Shown: positions 36,664 to 45,759, numbered from the stretch's first letter. The stretch: 64,000 nt of DNA from Planctomycetota bacterium (GCA_019456195.1 VRUK01000008.1:1-64000); one strand, 5' to 3'. Numbers and translations: made by a program. Notes: generated from the sequence alone by a model not told the origin.

Positions 36664-37277
36664 ATGAGACTCAAAGCCAGATAGAATTTAAAGACATCCA
36701 TATTGAGTATGCCGGGCAGATCGCCGCATTACATATTCAATGTATAAGCACCGGCTTTATCAGCTCTTTGGGTATTGATTTTGTGACTTACCTGTACGAA
36801 GTCATCGTTCAAAGTAATTCAAGTTTCGGCGTTGTAGCAGTTAGAAATGAAAAAGTACTCGGATTCGCAGCCTTTACTACAAATATCAATGCACTTTATA
36901 AAGCGGTCATTTGGAGAAAAGGACTGAGATTTGCATTACTTTTGGCAGGCCATATATGTTCCCTGAAGCGGATAAAAAAGATTTTCGAAACTCTGTTTTA
37001 TCCAACCAGAATAAAAAATATGAACCTGCCCTCAGCAGAACTGCTTTCAATCGCTATCGCCGGCGAAGAACAGCGAAAGGGGCTGGCCGGAGAGTTAATT
37101 GAAATGGGATTCCGACATTACCGCAAAACAGGAGTAGATAAAGTCAAGGTTCTAATCGGAGCGGATAACAAGGGGGGAAATAAATTATATCTCAAGTCCG
37201 GATTTGAGCATGTCGGACAGATTATCAATCATGGCCTGCCCAGTAATGTTTATGTCGCTCAAATCAATCAGGTTTGA
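36660..37277 (+). CDS. GNAT family N-acetyltransferase
   Basis: A 205-residue protein. FKDIHIEYAGQIAALHIQC opens it, FGVVAVRNEKVLGFAAFTT gives the beta-strand pair, and LLSIAIAGEEQRKGLAGELIEMGFRHY contains the acetyl-CoA pyrophosphate-binding Q/RxxGxA segment near residues 136-146. The end is VLIGADNKGGNKLYLKSGFEHVG. In this operon it may N-acetylate a nucleotide-linked or lipid-linked amino sugar (inference). The ATGA overlap shows coupling to the third GT4. It converges with the WecA-like gene 8 bp further on. Confidence 0.82.
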   Translation: MNETQSQIEFKDIHIEYAGQIAALHIQCISTGFISSLGIDFVTYLYEVIVQSNSSFGVVAVRNEKVLGFAAFTTNINALYKAVIWRKGLRFALLLAGHICSLKRIKKIFETLFYPTRIKNMNLPSAELLSIAIAGEEQRKGLAGELIEMGFRHYRKTGVDKVKVLIGADNKGGNKLYLKSGFEHVGQIINHGLPSNVYVAQINQV

Positions 37278-37285
37278 ACCGGAAA

Positions 37286-38455
37286 TCATTGCCCCTTGCG
37301 AATCGCCCCCCGGAGGCCTTCCATCTTCAAATAGCCCTTTTTCCAAACAACAATCCCTGAAACAACAAATACGATTACGTACACAATCAGGGCATATCTG
37401 GTTTTTATCTGGCTCATAGCAAGACCAATCAGGGCATACAGGGCAGCTAAGGCGTAGCAAATGGAAACGGTTCTTTTCAGCGGTATGCCCCTGTCAATCA
37501 TCTGGTCGTATATATGCCCGCGGTCGGAAACAAACAACGGGCGCTTATTTATGAATCGTCTGACAAGTGCAACAGCCGTATCGAGAATCGGCAGTCCAAA
37601 GACCACGACCGAAGCCATCCACCATCTTGGAATTTTCTCGGCAAACAAAATCATAAGAACCGCCAGTACAAAGCCGAGCAGCATACTTCCGGCATCTCCC
37701 ATAAATATTTTGGCCGGGTGGCGGTTAAGTGGTAAAAAGCCGCATACCGCGCCGAGCAGTCCCAAACATATAACTACGCGAACTGCGTCACCGCCGACTT
37801 CGCTGAAACCCCATGTACCTAAATGAATCGCCAATAATAACATGGCACCTGTGATTATCACCGTAACGCCTGCACAAAGGCCGTCCAGACCGTCCAGAAG
37901 ATTCAGCGAATTGCTCGCACCCAATACAAAGAAAATTACAATCGGAATTCCCAAAATAACTTCAATATTTTCCGGAATTCTATCTCCAGCCAACGAATAA
38001 TATAACGCCGGTCTTATGCCAACGAAAATTAAAACAACCGCTGCCGCAACCTGGCCTAATATTTTCTGCCCGGGCTTTATGTCAAATATGTCATCGACGA
38101 GTCCGATAACGCACGCTATCGCCCCGCCGGCCAAAACCGCCGCCAGCCATGTGAACGACAGGCGAAAATGCTCCGGCTCAAATGAACTCGCCGAAGTACG
38201 GTTGCTAATGCAATACATACCTGTAAGTATGCCAACGGTCAGTCCTGCTAAAATACCTACACCACCAAGATAAGCAACGCTGCCTTTGTGAGTTTTCACC
38301 AACTTGTCCGGTTTATCAACAATTCCAAGCTTCAGTGCAATATTCTTGCACAGCAAGGTGGCAACTAAGGCTGAAATAAATGAAAACACAAGCACAGGCC
38401 AGAATTTAAACACCCAACTAAGGGGTCTTTCAGGACCTATAAGATTGTCTAACAT
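37286..38455 (-). CDS. WecA/MraY-type polyprenyl-phosphate sugar-1-phosphate transferase
   Basis: A 389-residue polytopic membrane enzyme that starts glycan synthesis by loading a sugar-1-phosphate, often GlcNAc-1-P, on undecaprenyl phosphate. Family motifs: KLVKTHKGSVAYLGGVGI near residue 52, CVIGLVDDIFDIKPGQKI (catalytic Asp pair) near 115, NSLNLLDGLDGLCAGV near 185, IFMGDAGSMLLGF near 255 and DRGHIYDQMIDRG near 320. In the last motif the usual HIHH is reduced to HIYD, so some of the conserved histidines are missing. The gene lies on the opposite strand to its operon neighbours. Confidence 0.88.
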   Translation of the reverse strand: MLDNLIGPERPLSWVFKFWPVLVFSFISALVATLLCKNIALKLGIVDKPDKLVKTHKGSVAYLGGVGILAGLTVGILTGMYCISNRTSASSFEPEHFRLSFTWLAAVLAGGAIACVIGLVDDIFDIKPGQKILGQVAAAVVLIFVGIRPALYYSLAGDRIPENIEVILGIPIVIFFVLGASNSLNLLDGLDGLCAGVTVIITGAMLLLAIHLGTWGFSEVGGDAVRVVICLGLLGAVCGFLPLNRHPAKIFMGDAGSMLLGFVLAVLMILFAEKIPRWWMASVVVFGLPILDTAVALVRRFINKRPLFVSDRGHIYDQMIDRGIPLKRTVSICYALAALYALIGLAMSQIKTRYALIVYVIVFVVSGIVVWKKGYLKMEGLRGAIRKGQ

Positions 38456-38559
38456 TATTGCAATCCTCTATCTGAATAATTCCCGGACAGGGAGCTTTTT
38501 GCAGGCTTCACGCAGTTTACAGAACGAATACAAATCTGTCCAGACGAATCACTGTGGCC

Positions 38560-38588
38560 TTGACATGGGAGATATATTCGGATAAACT
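38560..38588 (+). promoter_or_regulatory. Promoter of the sugar transferase / KamA genes
   Basis: TTGACA (38560-38565), a 17-bp spacer and TAAACT (38583-38588) lie about 75 bp upstream of the sugar transferase ATG. Confidence 0.65.
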
Positions 38589-38665
38589 GTTAGTTATTCT
38601 GCGAAATTGCTACTGTTAAGCTCGTCGATAAACCGGCTGTCTTTTAATAATCACAGTGAGGTCGA

Positions 38666-39292
38666 ATGAACCTTTTTAATATTTGTAAACGTGTGCTTGA
38701 TATTTTGATTGCCATAACCGCAATGATTATTCTGTCTCCGGTATTGGTTGCGATATGGATAGCTATAAAGCTTAGCAGTAAAGGGCCTGTTATATTCATG
38801 CAAGAAAGGGCAGGGAAAAACAGCAAGCCATTTGTCTTTTACAAATTCAGAACTATGAAACCGGATGTTGAGCCTTTTGGGCCAAGCCCGAAATCCGGCC
38901 AGGACCCCCGCTTGACAAAAGTCGGGAAGTTTCTCCGAGAATACTCACTCGACGAATTGCCCCAGTTATTTAACATATTAAAAGGGGATATGAGTATTGT
39001 CGGGCCTCGGCCTCTGTATATTTCCCAGATACCAGAATGGAACGAAAGGCAAAAAAAGCGGCTGCTTGTAAAGCCCGGCCTTACGGGTTTGGCACAAATC
39101 GAGGGCAGGGCGGAGCTTACACGCGAAGAAAAACTTGAATTCGACGTTAAATATGTGGAAAGCGCCTCCTTATTAACCGATATAAGAATAATACTGGCGA
39201 CCGTTGCCTATGTGTTCAAGCGGAAAAGCATCTACGAAAAAAGCTACTCACAAACCGAATACACTCGAGGCCAGAGCAAACATGGAACATGA
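38666..39292 (+). CDS. Monotopic bacterial sugar transferase (WcaJ/PglC-like)
   Basis: A 208-residue phosphoglycosyl transferase of the monotopic type. Membrane-inserted helix LDILIAITAMIILSPVLVAIWIAI at residues 12-35; then GPVIFMQERAGKNSKPFVFYKFRTM, the catalytic Asp-Glu dyad in YSLDELPQLFNILKGDMSIVGPRP near 93-95, and VKPGLTGLAQIEGR. It transfers a sugar-1-phosphate to undecaprenyl phosphate by a covalent intermediate. It is an alternative initiator to the WecA-like protein next door. GTGAGGTC precedes the ATG. The radical SAM gene starts before its stop (11-bp overlap). Confidence 0.92.
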   Translation: MNLFNICKRVLDILIAITAMIILSPVLVAIWIAIKLSSKGPVIFMQERAGKNSKPFVFYKFRTMKPDVEPFGPSPKSGQDPRLTKVGKFLREYSLDELPQLFNILKGDMSIVGPRPLYISQIPEWNERQKKRLLVKPGLTGLAQIEGRAELTREEKLEFDVKYVESASLLTDIRIILATVAYVFKRKSIYEKSYSQTEYTRGQSKHGT

Positions 39293-40448
39293 AATTAATA
39301 TGTTAAATTCAATATCCGTTACACAAATGAAATACCTGACAAAAATAGAGCAGTTGGAGCAATTAAGCGAGCAGGAAAGAATCCGGCTAAAGAAAGTTGC
39401 TGAAACGTTTTCTTTTCGCAGCAACGATTATTACTTGTCACTTATTAACTGGGATGATCCCGACGACCCTATTCGTACGATTATTATCCCACACTCGCAC
39501 GAGCTTGAAAAATGGGGCCGGCTTGATCCCTCAGACGAAGAAAGCTATACGATCATACCCGGGCTCGAACATAAATATCATTCCACAGCGCTGCTTTTAA
39601 TCAGTAATGTATGCGAGGGCATCTGCCGGTACTGTTTCCGTAAGCGAGTTTTCATAGACTCACAAAGGACATATCTTCGCGATACGGCTGCGGCTATGCA
39701 ATACATAACAGAGCATAAAGAGATAACAAACGTTCTATTAACCGGTGGAGATCCACTTGTACTGAAAACGTCAAAACTCGATAACATCATCCGACAGCTA
39801 AGAGAGATTGAACACGTACAAGTAATTCGGATAGGTACGAAGATGCCAGCATTCAATCCGTATCGTATCACCGAAGACCCTGCATTGCTTGAGATGATAA
39901 GCAACTACACTACGGAACAAAAGAAGATATACATAATGACCCACTTTGTTCATCCTCGCGAATTAACCGATGTGGCCATAAAAAGTGTCAATTTGCTCCA
40001 AAAGGCCGGGGCATTACTGGCAAATCAGACACCCCTTATAAGAGGCGTCAATTCCAACCCGGAGGTTCTGGCTGAGCTGCTCGGGAAACTGTCTTTTATT
40101 GGTGCGGTTCCTTATTATATTTTCCAGTGTCGTCCGGCAATCGGCAATAAAGCTTACTCGGTTCCAATTGAAAAAGGTTATGAGATTGTCGAGCAGGCCA
40201 AATCCCAGGTATCAGGGCTGGCAAAGCGGGCACGCTATACAATGTCACACACAACCGGTAAGATTGAAATCCTCGGCAAAACAAAAGAGTTTGTTTACTT
40301 CAAATACCATCGGGCCGCTGACGACCAGGATAGCGGGCGGTTTTTGGTCTTCAAAAGTAATCCAGACGCCTACTGGTTCGACGACTATGATGAAGTAGTT
40401 CACGATTATCCGATGAATCAGCCATACAGGGCCTACGGCCCGGAATAA
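39282..40448 (+). CDS. KamA-family radical SAM aminomutase-like enzyme
   Basis: About 388 residues from ATG 39282, which has GAGG upstream; a longer frame back to 39204 is only overlap with the sugar transferase. The radical SAM cluster motif CxxxCxxC is in SNVCEGICRYCFRKR near residue 112. Further KamA features: NVLLTGGDPLVLKTSKL, QVIRIGTKMPAFNPYRI, IMTHFVHPRELT and LLANQTPLIRGVNSNPEVL. KamA-family members include lysine 2,3-aminomutase and EpmB; the PLP-lysine and substrate specificity are not settled here. Translational coupling to a sugar transferase is unusual and may mean it makes an amino-sugar or beta-amino-acid decoration (inference). Confidence 0.85.
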   Translation: MEHEINMLNSISVTQMKYLTKIEQLEQLSEQERIRLKKVAETFSFRSNDYYLSLINWDDPDDPIRTIIIPHSHELEKWGRLDPSDEESYTIIPGLEHKYHSTALLLISNVCEGICRYCFRKRVFIDSQRTYLRDTAAAMQYITEHKEITNVLLTGGDPLVLKTSKLDNIIRQLREIEHVQVIRIGTKMPAFNPYRITEDPALLEMISNYTTEQKKIYIMTHFVHPRELTDVAIKSVNLLQKAGALLANQTPLIRGVNSNPEVLAELLGKLSFIGAVPYYIFQCRPAIGNKAYSVPIEKGYEIVEQAKSQVSGLAKRARYTMSHTTGKIEILGKTKEFVYFKYHRAADDQDSGRFLVFKSNPDAYWFDDYDEVVHDYPMNQPYRAYGPE

Positions 40449-40508
40449 ACCTGCACTTTCTGATTCCACCTTGCACTAATCGAGGGTGATGATAAAGCAT
40501 ACTGAAAA

Positions 40509-41741
40509 ATGGCCGGTAGAACTGCAATAATTACTTTGCTGACATTAGTGTGTTGTGGGGTAGGTTTTGCGTTAGAACCCGACGAGATCCTTGTGATAGC
40601 CAACCGGCAAATTTCTACGTCGAAGCGGATTTCAGAGTACTACTGCGAAAAACGAAATATACCGAAGAAAAATATCATCTATCTTGCTTTGGGGCATAAT
40701 CCACGTGAGACAATCAAAAGGGACGAGTACGAAAAATCCCTTGCCCTACCAATCAGAAAGCGTTTGCAGCGAAGATTTCCCGGCGAAATCAGATGTTTGG
40801 TGACAACCTATGGCATACCTGTCAAGGTAGGTTCGCAAGGGCCCATGCCGGGGAAAGGGCGTAAAATCAATGAATTAAAGAAACTTCTAAGCAAGGAAAA
40901 GCAAAGGCTTGATGAACTTAAACAGGACCTCTCAATTGACCGCAAGCAGATGTCGATTCAGACAAAACAAATCAATCAAAAAATCACTCAGATGCAGCTT
41001 GAAATCGGCCGCATCAGCGGCCATGAAACAAATGCATCGGTGGATAGTGAATTATCGATGTTATTGTTCCAATCCTACGATTTATATCGATGGCAACCTA
41101 ATATGCTAAGAGGTCAAGTTCCGGGCTTAGGTTTCAAAACGCTTATGGTTAGTCGGCTGGATGGCCCGGACTATAAAATTATTAAGGGCCTTATAGACAA
41201 AGCGATAACTGCGGAAAAGACAGGATTAAAGGGTAACGCCTATATCGATTCACGAGGTATTGTTAAAAAGGACATGTACGGCTATTTTGACCAATCTTTG
41301 CGAGATTTGGAGGCGTTCATACGTTCGAATACTAAGATGCCAGTGAAAGCCGAACAAACTGGACAGCTATTTCAACCAGGGAGCTGCCCACAAACGGCTG
41401 TTTATTGCGGCTGGTACAGTGTGAGAAAATACGTGGATGCCTTCGATTTTGTTGACGGTGCCGTCGGATTTCATATCGCCAGCTACGAGGCCCAAAAACT
41501 AAGAGATCCCAGCAGCAGTACATGGTGTGCTGCAATGCTGCGAGACGGCATCACCGCAACGCTGGGTGCTGTGGATGAACCGTACCTTCACTCATTCCCT
41601 CAACCGAAAGAATTCTTCGCAGAGCTGTTCAGGGGCAGTTGTCTCGTTGAGGCATACTACCGCACAAAACCGTTTAATTCCTGGCAATTGGTTCTGATAG
41701 GCGACCCGCTATATAAACCTTTCAAAAACACTAAAGATTGA
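40509..41741 (+). CDS. TIGR03790 family exported protein
   Basis: A 410-residue protein with a signal peptide (AIITLLTLVCCGVGFALE). It starts with the family-typical PDEILVIANRQISTSKRISEYYCEKRNIPKKNI and RCLVTTYGIPVKVG, and ends with AVYCGWYSVRKYVDAFDF, WCAAMLRDGITATLGAVDEPYLHSFPQP and NSWQLVLIGDPLYKP. Residues about 120-180 form a highly charged heptad-like insert (LSKEKQRLDELKQDL ... INQKITQMQLEIGRI), probably a coiled coil. The function of TIGR03790 proteins is not established. It follows KamA by 60 bp on the same strand and converges with the VanZ gene. Confidence 0.85.
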   Translation: MAGRTAIITLLTLVCCGVGFALEPDEILVIANRQISTSKRISEYYCEKRNIPKKNIIYLALGHNPRETIKRDEYEKSLALPIRKRLQRRFPGEIRCLVTTYGIPVKVGSQGPMPGKGRKINELKKLLSKEKQRLDELKQDLSIDRKQMSIQTKQINQKITQMQLEIGRISGHETNASVDSELSMLLFQSYDLYRWQPNMLRGQVPGLGFKTLMVSRLDGPDYKIIKGLIDKAITAEKTGLKGNAYIDSRGIVKKDMYGYFDQSLRDLEAFIRSNTKMPVKAEQTGQLFQPGSCPQTAVYCGWYSVRKYVDAFDFVDGAVGFHIASYEAQKLRDPSSSTWCAAMLRDGITATLGAVDEPYLHSFPQPKEFFAELFRGSCLVEAYYRTKPFNSWQLVLIGDPLYKPFKNTKD

Positions 41742-41744
41742 AAC

Positions 41745-42488
41745 TTAAGATTGAACTATGTCTTTTGCATCTTGAGTCTTGTGAGACAACGTCATCAGAC
41801 CGGTTGTGACTACAACGGCTGCAAGTGCAACAACAGAAATGATTACTTCCTGCAATCCGAGAACTTTGCCAAGAGCTATAGAGAACAGTTTTACCGTCAA
41901 TAATAAGACCATCGGCCCGGCCAATGCCGATACCAACCATTGAGGTTTAGGGGGCTTCAGCGAAAGATAAAGATGCAGATACTGAATCCACAGCATAGTA
42001 AATATTGCGTATGCAAACAAATGAAATATTGCGTATGCAACCGGAACCAGCTCGGCTAAATTCGCCCGTGCGATATTCGTTATGCCAAAGATTACAGAAC
42101 CAACAACTAAAAGGGCAGCAGGCCAAAAGGTGAAAAACGAAAACAGAACCAAGCCTGCCAGCGTGCCTGCAATATCTGCGGCCATATCCCTAATATCACA
42201 ATTACGACCTACAACGCCCTGAAGCAGCTCATCAACAACCCCATATCCGATTACGACGAAAAAAATCCACCATACGCCGGCTCTTCGCCAGTTCACTTTT
42301 TTATCGCCGCTGATTGCAAACCAGAGCAGAAAAACCAAAGTCAGATAGGCAAGGAAGTGAAGACCTTTGTCGGAAACGCCGGCCTTACGAACCAACGCTG
42401 GGACCGGTATATGGGCAAGAATAAAGAATGCGGGCCAATAGAAAAACAACGAGATTATAGTCACCTTTTGTTTGCGCGATAAAGCCAT
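41745..42488 (-). CDS. VanZ-like membrane protein with C-terminal membrane extension
   Basis: A 247-residue membrane protein. The N-terminal 125 residues are VanZ-like: ISLFFYWPAFFILAHIPVPAL, DKGLHFLAYLTLVFLLW, GYGVVDELLQGVVGR and DIRDMAADIAGTLAGLVL. About four further helices follow. VanZ itself affects teicoplanin resistance, but most family members have unknown envelope roles. Within the gene the 16-bp string AATATTGCGTATGCAA occurs twice (about 41999-42040), giving a YAIF repeat in a helix. AGGATG precedes the ATG. Confidence 0.8.
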   Translation of the reverse strand: MALSRKQKVTIISLFFYWPAFFILAHIPVPALVRKAGVSDKGLHFLAYLTLVFLLWFAISGDKKVNWRRAGVWWIFFVVIGYGVVDELLQGVVGRNCDIRDMAADIAGTLAGLVLFSFFTFWPAALLVVGSVIFGITNIARANLAELVPVAYAIFHLFAYAIFTMLWIQYLHLYLSLKPPKPQWLVSALAGPMVLLLTVKLFSIALGKVLGLQEVIISVVALAAVVVTTGLMTLSHKTQDAKDIVQS

Positions 42489-42719
42489 TTAAACATCCTA
42501 TAAGATTTCAGAATTACGAAAAACCAAAGACTTAGACCCATGGTCTTTCTTTGATCTTACCAGAGATTTGATGATGATGTAATAGGTAGTTTACATGAAA
42601 TTGAATACAACATTACCTACAAAAAATAAAGTTTAATCTGGGAAATACCGAATTGAACATGTATAATATAAATATATTCTAAGCCCCACTTCAAAAAATT
42701 AATTTGGAGGACTAAGAAA

Positions 42720-43940
42720 ATGAAACGTTTTGCAATCCTTGGAATAATCTTGATTTGTTTTGCAGGCCTTTGTCTCGGTCAACGCAGAAGCCGGACGCCA
42801 CAAAAGATAATACGACTTACAAAGCCGAAACTAACGGGTACGGTCAGTCTCGAAGAAGCCCTGGCTAAACGGCGAAGTATTCGCTTATTCGCCAACAAAC
42901 CGCTCGAATCCGAGCAGATTAGTCAATTGGCCTGGGCCGGCCAGGGCATAACAGAACAACAAAGAGGTCTGCGAACGGCACCATCGGCCGGGGAGACTTA
43001 CCCCATAGAGTTATATTTTGCCACCGAGGAGGGGCTATTTGTCTATCGCCCTGCCGAACACAGCCTGGAACAAACTTCAGACAAGGACATCCGCGGCAGT
43101 TTAGCTGTCGCCGCTTCAATGCAGGAGTCTGTGGCTATGGCCGGCTGTGATATTATTGTTGCAGGCTCTGTCAGAAAGCTTTCAACCCAGTTTCGCAATA
43201 AAGCCAAAACATATATGCTGCTCGAAGCCGGGCACATCGCCCAGAATATTCTACTGCAGGCTGCTTGTCTGGATTTGGGCTCAGTACCGATCGGGGGCTT
43301 TACTACAAAGAAAGTCAGCAGAGCATGCAGATTACCGGCAGGCTTCGAACCGCTATATATAATATGCGTCGGGCATACAATAGAGCAAGTCGCAGCAGAA
43401 GCATCTAAAAACCAGGAGAGCACAGGACCAAAAAGAGCGGCTTTAATCGTTGCCAGCCAAAATTTCCGCGAGGAGGAGTTTTTCGAGACAAAAAGGGCGC
43501 TCGATGCAGCCGGGGTTCAGACGGTTATAGCAAGCACAAGAATAGGAACCCTAAGAGGCATGCTTGGAAGAATTACCGAGGCAAACATTCTGGTGGGCCA
43601 ATTGAATGTCAATGATTACGACGCAATAATTTTCATCGGAGGCCCTGGAGCCATTGAGTATGTCGTTAATCCTATTGCGTTGAATCTCGCTCGGGAGGCC
43701 ATACGCAACAGAAGGATCCTCGCAGCAATTGGCACAGCACCTACTATCCTGGCCAACGCAGGTGTGCTCACGGGCGTCAGAACCACGAGTCAGCTTACCG
43801 AACGTAACAGACTCGTATTAGCCGGCGCTTTATATACCGGTCTCCCTGTCGAGGAAGACAGGTTGATAATTACCGGTAGAGACACGGGAGCTGCAATGCA
43901 ATTCGGCAGAAAAATCGCGGATACCCTCATCGGCAAATAA
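42720..43940 (+). CDS. Exported SagB-like nitroreductase fused to a DJ-1/PfpI-like domain
   Basis: A 406-residue protein with a signal peptide (RFAILGIILICFAGLCLG). Residues 40-225 form a nitroreductase domain of the SagB type: VSLEEALAKRRSIRLFANKPL with the FMN-binding Arg/Ser, TAPSAGETYPIELYF, LEAGHIAQNILLQAACLDLGSVPIGGF. Residues 240-405 form a DJ-1/PfpI-like domain: AALIVASQNFREEEFFETKRAL, YDAIIFIGGPGAIEYV, RRILAAIGTAPTILANAGVL. At the DJ-1 nucleophile elbow, AICHGP becomes AIGTAP, so the active Cys is missing. The whole protein is exported, so FMN must be loaded outside the cytoplasm or the protein is anchored. Reaction unknown; a strong -10-like TATAAT lies at 42662. Confidence 0.85.
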   Translation: MKRFAILGIILICFAGLCLGQRRSRTPQKIIRLTKPKLTGTVSLEEALAKRRSIRLFANKPLESEQISQLAWAGQGITEQQRGLRTAPSAGETYPIELYFATEEGLFVYRPAEHSLEQTSDKDIRGSLAVAASMQESVAMAGCDIIVAGSVRKLSTQFRNKAKTYMLLEAGHIAQNILLQAACLDLGSVPIGGFTTKKVSRACRLPAGFEPLYIICVGHTIEQVAAEASKNQESTGPKRAALIVASQNFREEEFFETKRALDAAGVQTVIASTRIGTLRGMLGRITEANILVGQLNVNDYDAIIFIGGPGAIEYVVNPIALNLAREAIRNRRILAAIGTAPTILANAGVLTGVRTTSQLTERNRLVLAGALYTGLPVEEDRLIITGRDTGAAMQFGRKIADTLIGK

Positions 43941-43977
43941 TTTTGCATACTCAGTCGCAGGTGAAAAACGCCTATTT

Positions 43978-45612
43978 TCAGGAGGAGATGTAACGGTTGG
44001 TAATTGGCAGTCTTCTGTCTTTTCCGAAAGCTTTCGGTGTAATTTTTACCCCGGGTGGAGACTGTCTTCTCTTGTATTCATTGCAGTCAACCATACGAAT
44101 TACACGCATGACATCATCCCGGGACAGGCCCGATTTAATAAGCTGCTGTGCAGACTTGTCTTCTTCGACATAGCCCTTAAGGATTTTATCAAGTAAATCA
44201 TAATCCGGCAGTGAGTCGCTGTCTTTCTGATCGGGCTTCAGCTCGGCACTCGGCGGGCGGGTTATTACATCAGCAGGAATAATTTGTCGTTTGGCTATTT
44301 TGTTTATGTGCTGAGCCAGTTTATAGACCATTGTCTTGGGAACGTCTTTTATCACGGCAAAGCCCCCCGCCGTATCACCATAAAGAGTCGCATAGCCGAC
44401 AGCAGTTTCACTTTTATTGCCCGTCGTCAGCACCAGAGAACCAAACTGATTACTAAGCGACATAAGAATGCTGCCGCGAATTCTGGCCTGCAAATTCTCG
44501 TAAGCGATACCCTCACCCTTCCAGCCCCGGACAGTCTTTAACGCCTTATCGAACTGCTTAAGTATCGGCTCAATCGGAATGGTTAAAAAATCGATGCCCA
44601 TATTTTCCGCCAGCTTCATGGCATCACCAATCGTTTCGGGACTGTTGAATTTCGATGGCATTGTCAGGCCGACGACATTTTCAGCACCTAAAGCCGCGAC
44701 AGCGATCGCTGCCGCTACTGAAGAATCTATGCCTCCGCTGAGACCAAGTAATACTCTCTTAAAACCGTTTTTGCCGGTATAATCTCTCGTGCCGAGCACA
44801 AGTGCCTGATAGATTTCATCAGCACGGTTAGCCGGTTGTATAGCAGCAGCTTGTAACGGCTCAACCTCAATAGTTCCGTTGTTTGTGGTGATAATGTCAG
44901 CAATTAGTAAATCCTCGTCGAATGCCTTTGCTTTGGCTCTTATTTTGCCCGTAGAATCGGCGAACATGCTTCGCCCATCGAAAATCAATTCATCCTGACC
45001 GCCCACAAGATTACAATAGGCAACAGCGCTATTGAACTCTTTCGCGCATTGACTCACAACCTCCTGTCTTTTCTTAATCTTACCGACATGAAACGGTGAA
45101 GCTGAGATATTAAGAATTATCTGGATTTGCCTTTTACTCTTAAGGAAATTAACAAGCCACTCGGCTTCCCAGATATCGGCACAGATAGTAACAGCAACAT
45201 TAAGGCCGCCTATATTGATTACCATCGGTTTTTCGCCGGGTAGAAAATATCTTCGTTCATCGAACACACCGTAATTCGGCAGTTGGGCCTTTCGATAAAT
45301 TTTGCTTATCCGTCCACCCTGCAACACAGCAGCGGAATTGTAGTTGTTGTCCCGGTAGTTTTCAGCAAAACCAACTATTATGGTTTTATCCGGGCAATCA
45401 GCGGCCAGCTTTTCGAGGGCTGATGAGCAGTCTTTTAAGAAATGCTTCTTGTGTAGTAAATCTTCGGGTGGATAGCCGCAAACAGCCATTTCCGGAAAGA
45501 CCAGCAAATCCACATCAGAGCGAACCGCCTCGGCATAGATTTCGCGCATCTTCTCAGCGTTGCCGGCCAAATCACCCACCACTGCGTTGAATTGTCCCAA
45601 TGCTATACGCAT
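43978..45612 (-). CDS. nadE: Glutamine-dependent NAD+ synthetase
   Basis: A 544-residue two-domain enzyme that amidates deamido-NAD+ with ATP, using ammonia from glutamine. The N-terminal nitrilase-type glutaminase has FPEMAVCGYPPEDLL (Glu), KIYRKAQLPNYGVF (Lys) and VAVTICADIWE (Cys). The C-terminal synthetase has the PP-loop SGGIDSSVAAAIA near residue 299 and TGNKSETAVGY. The start is ATG 45612 (RIALGQFNAVVGD). A longer open frame to 45777 would run through the tRNA-Ser gene and is rejected. The upstream ribosome binding site is weak. Confidence 0.96.
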   Translation of the reverse strand: MRIALGQFNAVVGDLAGNAEKMREIYAEAVRSDVDLLVFPEMAVCGYPPEDLLHKKHFLKDCSSALEKLAADCPDKTIIVGFAENYRDNNYNSAAVLQGGRISKIYRKAQLPNYGVFDERRYFLPGEKPMVINIGGLNVAVTICADIWEAEWLVNFLKSKRQIQIILNISASPFHVGKIKKRQEVVSQCAKEFNSAVAYCNLVGGQDELIFDGRSMFADSTGKIRAKAKAFDEDLLIADIITTNNGTIEVEPLQAAAIQPANRADEIYQALVLGTRDYTGKNGFKRVLLGLSGGIDSSVAAAIAVAALGAENVVGLTMPSKFNSPETIGDAMKLAENMGIDFLTIPIEPILKQFDKALKTVRGWKGEGIAYENLQARIRGSILMSLSNQFGSLVLTTGNKSETAVGYATLYGDTAGGFAVIKDVPKTMVYKLAQHINKIAKRQIIPADVITRPPSAELKPDQKDSDSLPDYDLLDKILKGYVEEDKSAQQLIKSGLSRDDVMRVIRMVDCNEYKRRQSPPGVKITPKAFGKDRRLPITNRYISS

Positions 45613-45671
45613 AATCAACTTCAGGCTTTTAGTGTTGAATCTACTAACAAAACAAAGCCCAAAACAAAAAA

Positions 45672-45759
45672 CGGAGAGGGCGGGATTCGAACCCGCGGTA
45701 CCCGCAAAGGGCACACCGGTTTTCGAAACCGGCTCGATCAGCCACTCCGACACCTCTCC
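45672..45759 (-). tRNA. tRNA-Ser(CGA)
   Basis: An 88-nt minus-strand tRNA. The acceptor arms GGAGAGG (5') and CCTCTCC (3') pair, followed by discriminator G. The anticodon stem CCGGT/ACCGG encloses loop TTCGAAA with anticodon CGA. It has the long variable arm of class II serine tRNAs and a T-arm with GGTTCGAATCC. CCA is not encoded. Confidence 0.95.
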
